Program-made: the position numbers and the translations under genes
Source of the DNA: Actinacidiphila cocklensis
GTDB lineage: Bacteria > Actinomycetota > Actinomycetes > Streptomycetales > Streptomycetaceae
Length of the DNA: 64,000 nucleotides
Direction of reading: 5' to 3'
Assembly: GCF_907177275.1 (NCBI RefSeq)
Contig: NZ_CAJSLV010000044.1
Coordinates: forward strand, 120,480 to 184,479
In this document: piece by piece, positions 33,204-41,647 of the stretch
How the letters are laid out: every line of letters starts with the position of its first letter
How positions within the stretch are numbered: the stretch's first letter is position 1
The notes under the pieces: model-generated
Databases searched by the model: none
Seen by the model: the letters and a program-made list of their open reading frames with translations, nothing else
Told to the model about the DNA's origin: nothing

Positions 33204-33970
33204 GTTCTCTGCTGCTGCTGACCAACGCACTCCAGCCGTCCACCGAGGTGCTGCCCGCGCTCGGGCTGCTGCTGCACAGCGTGCGCGTGGCCCCCGCGGA
33301 AGGCCCCGCGCTGGTGGACACCCCCGGCGCCGACGTGATCCTGATCGACGGCCGCCGCGACCTGCCGCAGGTGCGCAGCCTGTGCCAGCTGCTGCGCTCC
33401 ACCGGCCCCGGCTGCCCGCTGATGCTGGTCGTCACCGAGGGCGGCCTCGCCGCGGTGACCGCGGACTGGGGCATCGACGACGTGCTGCTCGACACCGCGG
33501 GCCCGGCCGAGGTCGAGGCGCGGCTGCGGCTCGCGATGGGCCGCCAGCAGATCACCGGCGACGACAGCCCGATGGAGATCCGCAACGGCGACCTGTCGGT
33601 CGACGAGGCCACCTACAGCGCCAAGCTCAAGGGCCGGGTGCTCGACCTGACCTTCAAGGAGTTCGAGCTGCTCAAGTACCTGGCGCAGCACCCGGGCCGG
33701 GTCTTCACCCGCGCCCAGCTGCTCCAGGAGGTCTGGGGTTACGACTACTTCGGCGGTACGCGGACGGTGGACGTGCACGTGCGGCGGCTGCGCGCCAAAC
33801 TCGGCGTCGAGCACGAGTCGTTGATCGGCACGGTCCGCAACGTCGGCTACCGTTTCGTCACTCCGGAGAAGGTCGAGCGGGCCGCAGAGGAGGCCGCGCG
33901 CAGCGAGGCCGCGCAGGGCCGCGGGTCCGACCGGCAGGACAGCCGTTCCTCCGCTGAACAGACGGTATGA
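33200..33970 (+). CDS. glnR: GlnR, global nitrogen response regulator
   Basis: A 256-residue OmpR-type regulator that controls glutamine synthetase, ammonium transport and nitrogen assimilation in actinobacteria. The orphan receiver domain starts [20 protein letters not shown] and carries [15 protein letters not shown], lacking a normal phosphorylation pocket. The winged helix has [20 protein letters not shown] and [14 protein letters not shown] recall the S. coelicolor GlnR sequence as nearly identical across the first 190 residues; the tail differs. GTG 33200-33202 overlaps the upstream ORF stop. No partner kinase is nearby, as expected. Confidence 0.95.
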   Translation: MSSLLLLTNALQPSTEVLPALGLLLHSVRVAPAEGPALVDTPGADVILIDGRRDLPQVRSLCQLLRSTGPGCPLMLVVTEGGLAAVTADWGIDDVLLDTAGPAEVEARLRLAMGRQQITGDDSPMEIRNGDLSVDEATYSAKLKGRVLDLTFKEFELLKYLAQHPGRVFTRAQLLQEVWGYDYFGGTRTVDVHVRRLRAKLGVEHESLIGTVRNVGYRFVTPEKVERAAEEAARSEAAQGRGSDRQDSRSSAEQTV

Positions 33971-34000
33971 CGATCCGCGTGACGAGCCGATAGACACGCG

Positions 34001-34006
34001 TAGACT
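34001..34006 (+). promoter_or_regulatory. -10 element of a likely leaderless LacI gene
   Basis: TAGACT lies seven bases before the GTG of the LacI-family gene, the spacing expected for a leaderless transcript starting at or next to the start codon. Confidence 0.5.
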
Positions 34007-34013
34007 TCCCGTC

Positions 34014-35039
34014 GTGCCCAAGGTGACGCGCGACGACGTGGCCAGGCTGGCGGGGACATCCACCGCGGTCGTCAGCTACGTCATCAACAACGGACCCCGG
34101 CCGGTAGCCCCGGCCACCCGCGAGCGAGTGCTCGCGGCCATCAAGCAGCTCGGCTATCGCCCGGACCGTGTGGCCCAGGCGATGGCGAGCCGCCGTACCG
34201 ACCTGATCGGCCTGATCGTCCCCGACGCGCGCCAGCCCTTCTTCGCGGAGATGGCGCACGCGGTGGAACAGGCCGCGTCCGAGCGCGGAAAGATGGTGCT
34301 GGTCGGTAACTCCGACTACCTCGACGAGCGCGAGGTCCACTATCTGCGGGCCTTCCTCGGCATGCGGGTCTCCGGCCTGATCCTGATCAGCCAGGGCCTC
34401 AGCGACAACGCGGCCACCGAGATCGACGCGTGGGACGCCCGGGTGGTGCTGCTGCACGAGCGGCCCGAGGCCATCGACGACATCGCGGTGCGCACCGACG
34501 ACATCGGCGGCGCGCAACTGGCCGTACGCCACCTGCTGGAGCACGGCCACGACTACGTGGCCTGCCTCGGCGGCACCGAGGTCACCCCGGTCATCGGCGA
34601 CCCCGTCACCGACCACGTCGTCGGCTGGCGGCGGGCCATGGAGGAAGCCGGGCGGTCCACCGAGGGCCGCCTCTTCCAGGCCCCCTACAACCGCTACGAC
34701 GCCTACGAGGTCGCGCTCGACCTGCTGGCGGGACCGGACAGGCCGCCGGCCATCTTCTGCGCCACCGACGACCAGGCGCTCGGGGTGCTGCGGGCCGCCC
34801 GCGAACTGCGGATCGACGTGCCCGAGCAACTGGCCGTCGCCGGCTTCGACGACGTCAAGGAGGCGGCGCTCGCCGACCCGCCGCTCACCACGGTGGCCTC
34901 CGACCGCCAGGGCATGGCCAGGGCGGCGGTCGACGCGGTGCTCGACGACTCCCTGCGGGTACCGGGCGCCCGCCGCGAACGCCTGCGCCAGTTCCCCTCC
35001 CGCCTGGTGGTCCGCGGCTCCTGCGGCTGCCACGCCTAG
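34014..35039 (+). CDS. LacI-family transcriptional regulator
   Basis: A 341-residue repressor-type regulator. The HTH is [20 protein letters not shown], then [20 protein letters not shown], and the hinge helix follows at about 45-60 ([16 protein letters not shown]). The periplasmic-binding-like domain has [20 protein letters not shown], then [20 protein letters not shown]. Sugar or nucleoside ligands are typical; the ligand here is unknown. TAGACT seven bases upstream suggests a leaderless mRNA. It is conserved between glnR and htrA in this syntenic block. Confidence 0.9.
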   Translation: MPKVTRDDVARLAGTSTAVVSYVINNGPRPVAPATRERVLAAIKQLGYRPDRVAQAMASRRTDLIGLIVPDARQPFFAEMAHAVEQAASERGKMVLVGNSDYLDEREVHYLRAFLGMRVSGLILISQGLSDNAATEIDAWDARVVLLHERPEAIDDIAVRTDDIGGAQLAVRHLLEHGHDYVACLGGTEVTPVIGDPVTDHVVGWRRAMEEAGRSTEGRLFQAPYNRYDAYEVALDLLAGPDRPPAIFCATDDQALGVLRAARELRIDVPEQLAVAGFDDVKEAALADPPLTTVASDRQGMARAAVDAVLDDSLRVPGARRERLRQFPSRLVVRGSCGCHA

Positions 35040-35230
35040 CCTGCGGCTCGCTCGCCCGGCACGACGCAGCCCTCTCCCGCCAGAGGGTGCCCCCAGGGGC
35101 GCGGTGCTCCTGCGGTGCCCTTTCCGAAGGGGGTACGCCCCAGGGGCACCCTCCTGCGCAAGGGGAGCCGCACAGACCCCGTGCCCGGGGGAGGCTCGCC
35201 CCCTGCCTGAGGGGCACCCTTTACATCGGG
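35040..35230. repeat. GC-rich intergenic repeat segment
   Basis: No gene is seen. The segment contains GCAAGGGGAGCCGCACAGAC and CCCCGTGCCCGGGGGAGGCT; reverse-complement versions (CCCCGGGCACGGGGTCTGTG, CGGCTCCCCTTCCGCAA) recur at 45414-45560. It may form a terminator after the LacI gene. Confidence 0.55.
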
Positions 35231-35245
35231 CATATTGTCGGGCTT

Positions 35246-35272
35246 CTCAGCGTGTGCTCAGGCGGCTCTCAT
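35246..35272 (+). promoter_or_regulatory. Three direct repeats at 11-bp spacing before htrA (response-regulator site)
   Basis: CTCAG at 35246, CTCAG at 35257 and CTCAT at 35268 are spaced exactly 11 bases apart. Direct repeats at one-helical-turn spacing are typical binding sites for OmpR-type response regulators. They lie 24 bases before the htrA-like start, and the CssR-like regulator gene is two genes on. Binding is inferred. Confidence 0.5.
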
Positions 35273-35295
35273 CTTCGGGCCGCAGAGTCGTTGAC

Positions 35296-36420
35296 ATGAC
35301 CGAGAGCAGCCGCAACGGCGGCGAACCCCAGCACCCGCACGACCCGCAGCTTCCGCTCTACTTCGGCCCCCAGGCCCCGGTCCCGTCCTCTCCCGCGCCC
35401 TCGTCCGAGGGGGAGGGCGAAGGCACCCAGAGCTACGCGGGCTTCCCGCCGCCGCCCCCGCACGACCCGGCCGTCGCGACCGGCGGCCCCGGTGAGCCCG
35501 GCGGCCACCGCCGCAGGGTCGTCCGCAGGCCCGTCGCCCTGTTCGCCGCCGCCGCGATCGCGGCCGGGGTGATCGGCGGCGGGATCGGCGCCCTCGTCGG
35601 CAACGCCACCGACCACTCGAACGGCACAAGCAGCGCCACCGGCGGCGCCAGCGCCGTGGTGAACGCCGCCGCGCTCGACGGCACCGTCGCGGGTGTGGTG
35701 AAGGCGGTCGACCCCAGCGTCGTGGAGATCAACGCGACCTCCGGCCAGGGCAAGGCCACCGGCTCCGGCGTCATCATCACCGCCGACGGCCAGGTCGTCA
35801 CCAACAACCACGTCGTCGCGGGCGCAAGCCGGCTCAGCGTCACCTACGCCAACGGCAAGACCGCGAGCGCCAGCGTCGTCGGCACCGACCCGGCCAAGGA
35901 CCTCGCGCTGATCAAGATCCAGGGCGCCACCGGCCTGCCCGCCGCCGGCCTCGGCGACTCCTCCTCCGTGGCCATCGGCGACCAGGTCGTCGCCATCGGC
36001 TCCCCCGAGGGCCTGAGCAACACCGTGACCAGCGGCATCGTGTCCGCCCTGAACCGCGACGTGACCGTCCCCGTCGAGACCGGGCAGAGCCAGGGCCAGG
36101 GCTTCGGCGGCAACGGCAGCCAGAGCGGCAGCGACCAGTGGCCGTTCTCCTTCGGCGGCAACCAGTACAACGGCGACACCGGCAGCTCCACCACCACGTA
36201 CAAGGCGATCCAGACCGACGCCTCGCTCAACCCGGGCAACTCCGGCGGCGCCCTGATCAACATGGCCGGCCAGATCGTCGGCATCAACTCGGCGATGTAC
36301 TCCGACTCCTCCTCCGGCTCGTCCTCCTCCTCGTCCGGCAGCGTCGGCCTCGGCTTCGCCATCCCGGTCAACACCGTCAAGGCCGACCTCGCGACGCTGC
36401 GCGGCGGCGGCACCAACTAG
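35296..36420 (+). CDS. HtrA-like trypsin-type serine protease, membrane-anchored
   Basis: A 374-residue protease of the secretion-stress type. Residues 1-80 are a disordered cytoplasmic region, a transmembrane helix follows ([20 protein letters not shown]) and then an extracytoplasmic S1C domain. The triad is His in [10 protein letters not shown], Asp in [10 protein letters not shown] and Ser in [14 protein letters not shown]-terminal PDZ domain is absent; the protein ends shortly after [21 protein letters not shown] Gly/Ser-rich insert ([20 protein letters not shown]) lies in the protease domain. In S. coelicolor the equivalent position holds an HtrA gene (htrA2 in my recollection) controlled by CssRS. 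Direct repeats upstream support this control. Confidence 0.88.
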   Translation: MTESSRNGGEPQHPHDPQLPLYFGPQAPVPSSPAPSSEGEGEGTQSYAGFPPPPPHDPAVATGGPGEPGGHRRRVVRRPVALFAAAAIAAGVIGGGIGALVGNATDHSNGTSSATGGASAVVNAAALDGTVAGVVKAVDPSVVEINATSGQGKATGSGVIITADGQVVTNNHVVAGASRLSVTYANGKTASASVVGTDPAKDLALIKIQGATGLPAAGLGDSSSVAIGDQVVAIGSPEGLSNTVTSGIVSALNRDVTVPVETGQSQGQGFGGNGSQSGSDQWPFSFGGNQYNGDTGSSTTTYKAIQTDASLNPGNSGGALINMAGQIVGINSAMYSDSSSGSSSSSSGSVGLGFAIPVNTVKADLATLRGGGTN

Positions 36421-36436
36421 CGCACGGCGCCGTGCG
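36421..36436. terminator. 16-bp perfect palindrome after the htrA-like gene
   Basis: CGCACGGCGCCGTGCG directly follows the htrA stop codon. Having no loop, it is a poor intrinsic terminator in RNA but could be an operator; a second imperfect dyad (GCTGA-GAGGG-TCAGC, 36439-36453) follows before cssR. Confidence 0.35.
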
Positions 36437-36463
36437 ACGCTGAGAGGGTCAGCGGCACCACCC

Positions 36464-37258
36464 ATGACGAGCAGCGAGGTATCCCCCACCATGAGCCCTG
36501 GTCCCGGCACCGGACCCAGCGCCGGCGAGCCCGCCGAGGCACCCGCCCGCATCCTGATCGTGGACGACGAGCCCGCCGTACGCGAGGCGCTGCGCCGGAG
36601 CCTGGCCTTCGAGGGCTACGACACCGAGCTGGCCGCCGACGGCATGGCCGCGCTGGAGACCGCCGACACGTACCGCCCCGACGCGATCGTGCTCGACGTG
36701 CTGATGCCGCGGATGGACGGTCTGACCACCGCCCGCCGGCTGCGCGCCACCGGGGTCACCACCCCCATCCTGATGCTCACCGCGCGCGACACCGTCGGCG
36801 ACCGCGTCACCGGCCTCGACGCGGGCGCCGACGACTACCTGGTCAAGCCCTTCGAGCTGGACGAGCTGCTGGCGCGGCTGCGCGCACTGCTGCGCCGCAG
36901 CTCCTACGCCGCGGCCGCGGCGGGCGGGGGCGACCCCGCCGCCCACACCCTGGCCTTCGCCGACCTGCGGATGGACGTCACCACCCGCGAGGTCACCCGC
37001 GACGGCCACCCGGTGGAGCTGACCCGCACCGAGTACACCCTGCTGGAGCTGTTCCTCACCCACCCCCGCCAAGTCCTCACCCGCGAGCAGATCCTCAAGG
37101 CGGTGTGGGGCTTCGACTTCGAGCCCACCTCCAACTCCCTCGATGTGTACGTGATGTACCTGCGGCGCAAGACCGAGGCGGGCGGCATGCCGCGGCTGGT
37201 GCACACGGTGCGGGGCGTCGGCTACGTGCTGCGCGCCCCGGACGGCGGCCACGCGTGA
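36464..37258 (+). CDS. cssR: OmpR-type response regulator of a CssRS-like system
   Basis: A 264-residue response regulator. The receiver holds [20 protein letters not shown] (acidic pair), [15 protein letters not shown] (phosphoacceptor Asp), [10 protein letters not shown] and [10 protein letters not shown] (Lys). The winged helix shows [20 protein letters not shown] and [14 protein letters not shown]. Its position after an HtrA-type protease and before a sensor kinase matches what I recall of CssR/CssS of S. coelicolor, which respond to misfolded secreted protein. The ATG at 36491 is an alternative start that would remove nine residues. The 3' end overlaps the kinase GTG (GTGA). Confidence 0.8.
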   Translation: MTSSEVSPTMSPGPGTGPSAGEPAEAPARILIVDDEPAVREALRRSLAFEGYDTELAADGMAALETADTYRPDAIVLDVLMPRMDGLTTARRLRATGVTTPILMLTARDTVGDRVTGLDAGADDYLVKPFELDELLARLRALLRRSSYAAAAAGGGDPAAHTLAFADLRMDVTTREVTRDGHPVELTRTEYTLLELFLTHPRQVLTREQILKAVWGFDFEPTSNSLDVYVMYLRRKTEAGGMPRLVHTVRGVGYVLRAPDGGHA

Positions 37259-38655
37259 AGAAGCTCACCCTGCGCTCGCGGTTGACGCTGCTGACCGCCG
37301 CCGCGGTGGCGGTCGCGGTGGCGGCCGTCGCGCTCGCGGCGTGGTTCATCACCCGCGACCAGCTGGTGGCCCAGCTCGACTCGACGCTGCACAGCACGCA
37401 CGTCGACAACCGCTACCTCAACCAGACCCTCGTCACCTGCGCGTCGACCGCGCAGACCAGCGGCAACGTCCCGCCGGGCGCCGTGGGCATCCAGATCGTC
37501 AAGGCGGACGGGACCCGGTGCCTGGGAGTCGGCGCGCCGCCGGTCAAGGTGCAGGCCCGCGATATCGAGGTGGCGTCCGGCACGGTGGACACCGTGACGC
37601 ACGACGCCCGCACCGACAGCGGGCAGGAGGTCCGCGTCTTCACCGAGCCGCTGCTCGACGGGCCGGACGGGCAGGCCACCGGGCTCGCCGTGTCGATCTC
37701 GCGCCCGCTGACCGAGATCGACAAGACCCTCACCACCCTGGCGTGGGTGCTGTTGGCCGTCGCCGGGGTCGGCGTGCTGGGTGCGACCAGCGCCGGCCTG
37801 TGGATCGCCCGGACGGGGCTGCGGCCGGTCGACGAGCTGGCCGGCACCGTCGAGCACATCGCGCGGACCGAGGACCTGAGCGTCCGCATCCCGGTCGAGG
37901 GCGAGGACGAGATCGCCCGGCTCGGCCAGTCCTTCAACGCGATGACGTCCGCGCTGGCGTCGTCCAGGGACCGGCAGCAGCAGCTGATCGCCGACGCGGG
38001 GCACGAGCTGCGCACCCCGCTGACCTCACTGCGGACCAACATCGAGCTGCTGGAGCGCAGCGAGGCGACCGGCCGGGCCATCCCCCCGGAGGACCGGCGG
38101 GCGCTGCTGGCCTCGGTGAAGGCCCAGATGACCGAGCTGGCCGCGCTCATCGGCGACCTCCAGGAGCTGTCCCGGCCGGACGCCGCGCCGACCCTGCAGG
38201 TCGTCCCGCTGCACGAGATCACCGGCACCGCCCTGGAACGCGCCCGGCTGCGCGGCCCCGACCTGACGATCTCCGCGGACGTGTCGCCGTGGTTCGTGCG
38301 CGGCGAGGCGGCGGCGCTGGAGCGGGCCATCGTGAACCTGCTGGACAACGCGGTGAAGTTCAGCCCGCCTGCCGGGCGGATCGACGTACGGCTGCACGGC
38401 GGCCGGTTGACCGTGCGCGACCACGGCCCCGGCATCCCCGCCGAGGAGCTGCCGCACGTCTTCGAACGGTTCTGGCGCTCACCCTCCGCGCGCTCGCTGC
38501 CCGGCAGCGGCCTGGGCCTGTCGATCGTGGCCCGTACCGTCCACCAGGCCGGCGGCACGATCGCGCTGACGCCCGCACAGGGTGGCGGCACCGAGGCCGC
38601 GCTGTACCTGCCGGGCGCCCCGACCGCACCGCCGGACGCGCCGCCCGAGCCCTGA
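37255..38655 (+). CDS. cssS: Sensor histidine kinase of a CssRS-like system
   Basis: A 466-residue kinase. Two membrane helices ([20 protein letters not shown] at about 13-32 and [20 protein letters not shown] near 165-185) enclose an extracytoplasmic sensor of about 130 residues. A HAMP linker follows, then the H-box ([15 protein letters not shown]), N-box ([14 protein letters not shown]) and G-boxes ([24 protein letters not shown]). The sensor has two cysteines ([11 protein letters not shown] and [11 protein letters not shown]) that could form a redox-sensitive pair. The GTG start overlaps the response regulator's stop. Confidence 0.85.
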   Translation: MKKLTLRSRLTLLTAAAVAVAVAAVALAAWFITRDQLVAQLDSTLHSTHVDNRYLNQTLVTCASTAQTSGNVPPGAVGIQIVKADGTRCLGVGAPPVKVQARDIEVASGTVDTVTHDARTDSGQEVRVFTEPLLDGPDGQATGLAVSISRPLTEIDKTLTTLAWVLLAVAGVGVLGATSAGLWIARTGLRPVDELAGTVEHIARTEDLSVRIPVEGEDEIARLGQSFNAMTSALASSRDRQQQLIADAGHELRTPLTSLRTNIELLERSEATGRAIPPEDRRALLASVKAQMTELAALIGDLQELSRPDAAPTLQVVPLHEITGTALERARLRGPDLTISADVSPWFVRGEAAALERAIVNLLDNAVKFSPPAGRIDVRLHGGRLTVRDHGPGIPAEELPHVFERFWRSPSARSLPGSGLGLSIVARTVHQAGGTIALTPAQGGGTEAALYLPGAPTAPPDAPPEP

Positions 38656-38757
38656 CAGGACCGCATCGATCGTCTCGACATGTGAAATTGCCGTCTCGGA
38701 TTCCGGTAACCGGCGAATACTTGGCTGCACCATCCACTCATCGGAGGTGCGTCGACC

Positions 38758-39954
38758 GTGCGTCGCTGGATCATGCTCGCCCTGGGGACCGCGGCGCAGA
38801 CGGCTGCCTGCGCGTTCGTCTACGGAATCCCGTACCTCGCCGACGACCTGCGCACCCAGCAGGACCTGAGCCTGACCCAGGTCGGCCTGCTGGTGTCCTG
38901 CCCGACGGTCGGCCTGGTGCTCGCGCTGTACGGGTGGGGCGCCGCGGCCGACCGGTGGGGCGAGCGGGTGGTCATCGCGGTCGGGCTCGGCGCGGCCGCC
39001 GGGGCGCTGGCCGGTGCCGCCTGGGGCGTGCACGGCATGGTGCCGCTCGGGGCGCTGCTGGTGGTGGCAGGCGCCGCGGGCGCGTCGGTCTACTCCGCGA
39101 GCGGGCGGCTGGTCATGGGGTGGTTCGCGGCGAGCGAGCGCGGCCTGGCCATGGGCATCAGGCAGACGTCCACCCCGCTGGGCATGGGCCTGGCCGCGCT
39201 GGCCATGCCGCCGCTGGCCGGGGCGCACGGGCTGCGCGGCGCCATCGGCTTCCTGGCCGTGCTGTGCGGGGTCATCGCCGTGCTGATCGCGCTCTTCGCC
39301 GCCGACCCCGCCAGGCCCGCCGCGAAGAGCGCGGAGCCCGCGCCCAACCCCTACCGCGGCTCGCGCCTGCTGTGGCGCATCCACGGCTCGGCAGCGCTGC
39401 TGGTCGTCCCGCAGTTCACCGCGGGCGCCTTCGCGCTGGTGCTGCTGGTGGACGTACGCGGCTGGTCCCCGGTGCACGCAGGCCAGCTGATCGCCGTCGG
39501 CCAGGGGCTGGGCGCGCTGTCCCGCATCCTGGTCGGCCGCTGGTCGGACCGGGTCGGCGAGCGGCTGCGGCCGATGCGGCAGCTGGCGGTCGTCACCGCG
39601 GCCGTTGTGGCCGGCGCTGCCCTCGCCACCGCCTTCCCCTCCCCGCTGACCGCCGCCGTGCTGGTGGCCGCGATCGCGATCACGGCCAGCACCAACGGGC
39701 TGTCCTTCACCTCCACCGCGGAGCACGCGGGTCCCGCCTGGTCGGGCCGCGCCCTCGGCGTCCACAACACCGGCCAGAACCTGACCGCCGCGGTCGTGCC
39801 GCCGCTGATGGCCGCGTTCATCTCGGCCACCGCCTACTGGCCCGGATTCGCCCTGGCCGCGGCGACCGCCTGCGCCTCAGCTGCCATCGTCCCGGTGACG
39901 CGTGCGGTGCCCGCCCGCCAGGCGGCAGACGGGACCCGTACGATTCCGGCATGA
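38758..39954 (+). CDS. Major facilitator superfamily transporter
   Basis: A 398-residue transporter with 12 predicted helices. The first loop carries YGWGAAADRWGERVVIAVGL, a degenerate version of the MFS loop 2-3 motif (G..aDR.G.R). Other helices include ALLVVAGAAGASVYSASGRL and LAALAMPPLAGAHGLRGAIG. It is a drug/H+ antiporter-like or solute exporter; substrate unknown. GTG 38758 follows GGAGGTG at good spacing. Its stop overlaps the mshD ATG (ATGA), so they form an operon. Confidence 0.88.
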   Translation: MRRWIMLALGTAAQTAACAFVYGIPYLADDLRTQQDLSLTQVGLLVSCPTVGLVLALYGWGAAADRWGERVVIAVGLGAAAGALAGAAWGVHGMVPLGALLVVAGAAGASVYSASGRLVMGWFAASERGLAMGIRQTSTPLGMGLAALAMPPLAGAHGLRGAIGFLAVLCGVIAVLIALFAADPARPAAKSAEPAPNPYRGSRLLWRIHGSAALLVVPQFTAGAFALVLLVDVRGWSPVHAGQLIAVGQGLGALSRILVGRWSDRVGERLRPMRQLAVVTAAVVAGAALATAFPSPLTAAVLVAAIAITASTNGLSFTSTAEHAGPAWSGRALGVHNTGQNLTAAVVPPLMAAFISATAYWPGFALAAATACASAAIVPVTRAVPARQAADGTRTIPA

Positions 39955-40859
39955 CCGACCGGCGGATCGACACCCTCACCGACCTCCCCGCCGACACCGC
40001 GCAGGCGGTGCTCGACCTGATCGCCACCGCCGCCACGGCGGACGGGCAGCCCGCGGTGTCAGAGCAGGGCCGGCTGCACGTGCGCCGGGGCGGCCGGGAG
40101 GGGGTACGGCACCTGCTGCTGCGGTCCGGCGACGAGCTCGCCGGCTACGGGCAGATCGAGGACACCGACCCGGTCGAGGCGCCGGCCGCGGAGTTCGTGG
40201 TGCACCCCGAGCACCGGCTGCACGGGCACGGGCGGGCGCTCGGCGAGGCGCTGCTCGCCACCAGCGGGCACCGGCTGCGGGTGTGGGCGCACGGCGGCCA
40301 CCCCGCGGCGCGGCACCTGTCCGTACAGCTCGGGCTCAAGCTCTTCCGCGAGCTGCGGCAGCTGCGGATGCCGCTGGCGGCGGCAGGCGCGGGCCTCCCC
40401 GAGCCGGTGCTGCCCGCCGGGGTGACCGTGCGGACGTTCCGGCCCGGCGAGGACGACGCGGACTGGCTCGCCGTCAACGCGGCCGCCTTCGCTCACCACC
40501 CCGAGCAGGGCTCGCTCACGCAGCGGGACCTCGACGACCGCAAGGCCGAACCGTGGTTCGACCCGGCCGGCTTCTTCCTGGCCTTCCGCGGCACCACCCT
40601 GGTCGGCTTCCACTGGACGAAGGTCCACGCCGATCTGGGGCTCGGCGAGGTGTACGTCGTCGGTGTCGCCCCCGCCGAGCAGGGCAGCGGCCTCGGCCGC
40701 GCCCTCACCACGATCGGCCTCCGCCACCTCGCCGCGGACCGCGGCCTCCCCGGCGTCCTCCTCTACGTCGACGCGGACAACGCCCCTGCCGTGGCGGTAT
40801 ACGAACGCCTCGGCTTCACCACGTACGAACTCGACCTCATGTACCGCACGGAAACCTGA
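39951..40859 (+). CDS. mshD: Mycothiol synthase
   Basis: A 302-residue tandem-GNAT enzyme that acetylates Cys-GlcN-Ins with acetyl-CoA, the last step of mycothiol synthesis. The N-domain includes YGQIEDTDPVEAPAAEFVVH, the C-domain the acetyl-CoA site VYVVGVAPAEQGSGLGRALT and LYVDADNAPAVAVYERLGFT, both typical for MshD. Its position near ppk is conserved in Streptomyces. It is coupled to the MFS gene by a four-base overlap. Confidence 0.92.
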   Translation: MTDRRIDTLTDLPADTAQAVLDLIATAATADGQPAVSEQGRLHVRRGGREGVRHLLLRSGDELAGYGQIEDTDPVEAPAAEFVVHPEHRLHGHGRALGEALLATSGHRLRVWAHGGHPAARHLSVQLGLKLFRELRQLRMPLAAAGAGLPEPVLPAGVTVRTFRPGEDDADWLAVNAAAFAHHPEQGSLTQRDLDDRKAEPWFDPAGFFLAFRGTTLVGFHWTKVHADLGLGEVYVVGVAPAEQGSGLGRALTTIGLRHLAADRGLPGVLLYVDADNAPAVAVYERLGFTTYELDLMYRTET

Positions 40860-41400
40860 CGCCTGCGGCGCGCCTGATGGGGGATTACCTCTCCCCCGTC
40901 GTGGCTGCTCGCGCAGTTCCTCGCGCCCCCAGGTGATTGCCCCTTGCGGAGCGTGCTTCGTCTACAGCTGCGTCGTGGCTTGTCGCGCAGTTCCGCCCCC
41001 AGAGCTTCGCCTGGGGTACCCCCAGCGCCGCCTGGAGTGATTGCCCCTCGCGGTGGCGTTGCATTCTTCCCGCCTCTCCGGCGGGGCGCTCCGTTCTCCA
41101 ACAGAGCTTCGCCTGGGGGTACCCCCACGCGCCCCTGAAAAACGCCCACCCTCTCCGCAGAGGGCAGCCCTGCCAGGAACAAACCCTGCGCGCAGGAGGA
41201 CGCAGGCCAAAAGGCGCGCTGGGTGTACCTCCAGGCGAAACCCGGGGGGCGGAACTGCGCGCGCAACCCAACGCCGGGGGAAAGCCGACCGCCCACCGCA
41301 AGGGGCCACCCCCCGGAGGGGGAGGCGCCTCAGGTGGCACCCAGGACCGCGGAGGCGGAACATGTGTGCGGGAGGTCCCGCGGCGGGGCGACGGGGGCAC
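40860..41400. repeat. Dispersed intergenic repeat block before ppk
   Basis: No gene is seen between mshD and ppk. The block includes AGTGATTGCCCCTCGCGGTG, GAGCTTCGCCTGGGGTACCC (and a variant copy at 41103-41123), and CCCTGAAAAACGCCCACCCT. Parts match 13829-13920 directly and 13950-14030 in inverted order. Sequences of this style are common between Streptomyces genes; their function is unknown. Confidence 0.65.
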
Positions 41401-41458
41401 CCCGAGGAATCCCCGCAACCTCGCCGGAGGTGCTGCGCTTGCCTGACGGCAATGCTCT

Positions 41459-41480
41459 CGTTACCAGCGGTTCAACCACC
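41459..41480 (+). promoter_or_regulatory. Possible PHO box upstream of ppk
   Basis: CGTTACCAGCG directly followed by GTTCAACCACC resembles two 11-base PhoP direct-repeat units (consensus near GTTCACC). ppk is known to be under PhoP control in streptomycetes. The match is only moderate compared with the pstS box. Confidence 0.4.
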
Positions 41481-41647
41481 CTTGCAAGCATCTCAGGATG
41501 CAGCCCGCTGCCCCCCACTGCTCACCCCCGCCCGACCTGCCGAAACCCTCGCCGGCACGAGACAATGGAGTGACGGCTGCTGGCCGCCTGACGGGGGGTG
41601 TCGGCCGCGCGTACGACGTGCCGGAACCGGAGGAGGGCTCGCGCACC

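Noticed and set aside
36421..36463. A separate small gene between htrA and cssR
   Set aside because: The 43-base gap holds only palindromes; no open frame with a start fits.
37341..40859. A 1172-codon open frame across the kinase, MFS and mshD genes
   Set aside because: Only the mshD part is real; upstream it reads the kinase and MFS genes in the wrong frame with Arg/Ala/Pro-rich nonsense.
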